From the NCBI GenBank assembly GCA_934526185.1, contig CAKTAA010000116.1:1-6723 (forward strand): a stretch of DNA of 6,723 nt, given 5' to 3'. This stretch comes from an uncultured Eubacteriales bacterium (GTDB taxonomy: Bacteria > Bacillota > Clostridia > Oscillospirales > CAG-272). The position numbers and the translations under genes were made by a program. The notes under the pieces are model-generated. The model saw nothing but the letters and a program-made list of their open reading frames with translations. It did no database searches and was not told where the DNA came from. Within the stretch, counting starts at the first letter, position 1, and each line of letters opens with the position of its first letter. Below, one piece after another: positions 5,597-6,723 of this stretch.

Positions 5597-5697
5597 TGCA
5601 CCCCTTTGAGTTTGGGAAATACATTTTGCGTAAGGGAGTACAAATAGTAAACCATGACTCAATAACCTAATTTTCTATAAGTCTTTTTCTGCGTTTG

Positions 5698-6421
5698 CTA
5701 TTCCCCCTTAACTGTTTCCGATTCGAAATATTCAAAGCCATTATCCTGCTCAAATTGTTCACCGTATTGCTCGTAATAGCCTCTGTTTGTAAATTCGTAA
5801 GGACTGTCCTCTTTGCCGAGTGTCGCTTCCGGAAGATTTATGATCAGAAAGGAAAAAATGACTGTTGCGCCGATTGCCATAACCCATTGAATAAATTTCG
5901 GGTGGTTTTCTTTTTTCTTAAACAAATGGATGGCAAGTCCGATTGCAATTGGAAGAAAACCGAACAGCGATGTAATTAAACCGGGGGGAATATAAAGTAT
6001 TCATTCCGTAAGGGGCAAAGGTATTCATATCCTGAATACCGATGCTGAGATGTATAATGACTTCAAATAAAGAAAACAACATAACGGCAATGCCTGCCGG
6101 TTTGCGGAATCCCCAAACCTTCAGAACAATACATCCAAGCACAACAGCGCCAAAATTGGTAATCATATCGGTCATTCGGTTCATCGGGTATCTGCTTAAA
6201 AGTGTTGAACCATGGGCAATGTTGTAGGAGTAGTGCAGTCCGCCCGGCAATATCCATTCCTCAATAACATGTAAAATCAGTACGATAATTGCCAAAGTAC
6301 AGAGAATATTAAGTGTTGACCAGGTTTTCCTGTTTTTCCAAATGAGGACTCCTAATACGATTCCGATAGACATCATTACATACAGCCATATAGATAACCA
6401 GCCTTGCATAATTATTTCCAT
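5698..6421 (-). pseudogene. HXXEE-domain membrane protein, frameshifted in a G6 run
   Basis: This is a membrane protein of unknown function in the HXXEE family. The first frame runs from ATG 6421 (ribosome site AAAGGAG at 6430-6436) and has hydrophobic helices at about 9-29, 36-56, 86-104 and 108-128. The signature HVIEE is at 51-55 and an FEVIIH segment at 119-124. After LYSP (residue 146) it turns into non-family sequence and stops at 5918. The next frame then reads GLITSLFGFLPIAIGLAIHL followed by KKKENHPKF and another helix, ending at 5698. Removing one base from the run of six G (+ strand 5983-5988) restores one 240-residue protein. It may be a true mutation, reversible slippage or a base-calling error. 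The gene is divergent from the TetR gene, which probably controls it. Confidence 0.82.
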
Positions 6422-6457
6422 AAGTTACGCTCCTTTTTAAATTTATTTTCCGAAACT

Positions 6458-6486
6458 ATTGTATCATATCCAAATTTATGCTACAA
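6458..6486 (-). promoter_or_regulatory. Promoter of the HXXEE gene
   Basis: On the minus strand TTGTAG (6486-6481) and TACAAT (6463-6458) are spaced by 17 bp, within the inverted repeat. The transcript would start near 6451, about 30 bases before the gene. Confidence 0.6.
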
Positions 6487-6487
6487 T
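6459..6487 (+). promoter_or_regulatory. Promoter of the TetR-family gene
   Basis: TTGTAT (6459-6464) and TACAAT (6482-6487) are spaced by 17 bp. This promoter overlaps the HXXEE promoter almost completely on the opposite strand. Confidence 0.6.
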
Positions 6488-6546
6488 AGTTTCGGAATAA
6501 GTGATACATGAACCCAAAAACTTGTAGCAAAAAAAGGAGAATATTT

Positions 6547-6723
6547 ATGTATCATATCAGTAATGACAAAAGAGCCATACAGTCATCAGAGCTTATTTAC
6601 AATGGACTTATGGAGTGTATAAAGAAAAAGCCTTTTGACCAAATCACAATCAGCGATTTGCAGAAGGTTTCAGGTGTGGCGAGGTCAACATTTTATCGGG
6701 CGTTTGATAATATTTCTGATGTA
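6547..6723 (+). CDS. TetR/AcrR-family transcriptional regulator, 3' truncated by the window edge
   Basis: Only the N-terminal 59 residues are present; the frame is open at the window end. The start ATG 6547 follows AAGGAGA with a 6-base gap. The visible part is a TetR DNA-binding domain: a first helix with ELIYNGLMECIKKKPFDQIT, then the helix-turn-helix ISDLQKVSGVARSTFYRAFDN at about 35-55, whose STFYRAF segment is the typical recognition helix. The ligand-binding domain is outside the window. The gene is divergent from the HXXEE membrane protein, and both promoters lie in one inverted repeat. Repression of itself and its neighbour is therefore the likely role (inference). Confidence 0.88.
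   Translation, partial: MYHISNDKRAIQSSELIYNGLMECIKKKPFDQITISDLQKVSGVARSTFYRAFDNISDV

Larger units (their letters stand above)
5381..5697. other. Intergenic region rich in hairpins, no gene
   Basis: These 317 bases lie between the XRE promoter and the broken HXXEE gene. They hold three successive hairpins (5428-5460, 5490-5525, 5532-5566) and a 12-bp repeat that could pair with the third hairpin. Open frames across it have no ribosome sites. It may be the 3' untranslated region and terminator of the HXXEE transcript, or a small structured or dispersed element. Confidence 0.55.
6448..6497. repeat. 16-bp-arm inverted repeat between divergent genes, probable TetR operator
   Basis: TTCCGAAACTATTGTA (6448-6463) and TACAATAGTTTCGGAA (6482-6497) are perfect inverted copies separated by 18 bp. 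Each arm contains the -10 box of one promoter and nearly all of the -35 box of the other. It lies where a TetR-type repressor would control both genes. Confidence 0.7.

Noticed and set aside
5698..5925. Separate small gene downstream of the HXXEE frame
   Set aside because: Its only start is a TTG without a ribosome site. Its frame continues upstream with family-like hydrophobic sequence to the G6 run, so it is the second half of the broken gene.

Overview
The window reads as the chromosome of a low-to-medium GC Firmicute, most likely a gut-type clostridium of the Oscillospiraceae/Ruminococcaceae kind. The evidence is the ffh-rpsP-khpA gene order, strong AGGAGG ribosome sites, a PRK06851-type P-loop ATPase, and a set of small LytTR, XRE, HXXEE and TetR genes. 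The species cannot be fixed from this sequence alone.

Left part (1-1633, + strand) is conserved housekeeping. It holds the 3' three quarters of ffh (signal recognition particle GTPase), rpsP (ribosomal protein S16) and khpA (KH-domain RNA-binding protein). The run ends at a perfect 30-bp palindromic terminator instead of continuing into rimM-trmD-rplS. The terminator is shared with a convergent minus-strand gene (1654-2757), a PRK06851-family ATPase with an intact first P-loop and a second P-loop that has lost its lysine and glycines.

Right part (about 2800-6723) is visibly more AT-rich and has an accessory look. Reading leftwards along the minus strand, it contains a membrane protein of the HXXEE family broken by one extra base in a G6 run, a membrane-anchored XRE regulator, and a translationally coupled pair of a LytTR DNA-binding protein and a two-helix membrane protein with an extracellular domain. 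It ends with the 3' fragment of an otherwise missing gene that still has its own terminator. At the right edge a TetR-family gene starts on the + strand, divergent from the HXXEE gene. The two share a 16-bp-arm inverted repeat that carries both promoters face to face.

The common theme on the right is regulator plus membrane protein. LytTR is paired with a membrane partner, XRE is fused to its own membrane anchor, and TetR sits opposite an HXXEE membrane protein. Each of the three promoter regions has a TACAAT -10 box, a 17-bp spacer and an inverted repeat overlapping a promoter element, which suggests autoregulated switches. The gene-poor stretches at 4395-4799 and 5381-5697 hold hairpins and terminators. 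No tRNA, rRNA, CRISPR array or intact insertion sequence was found.
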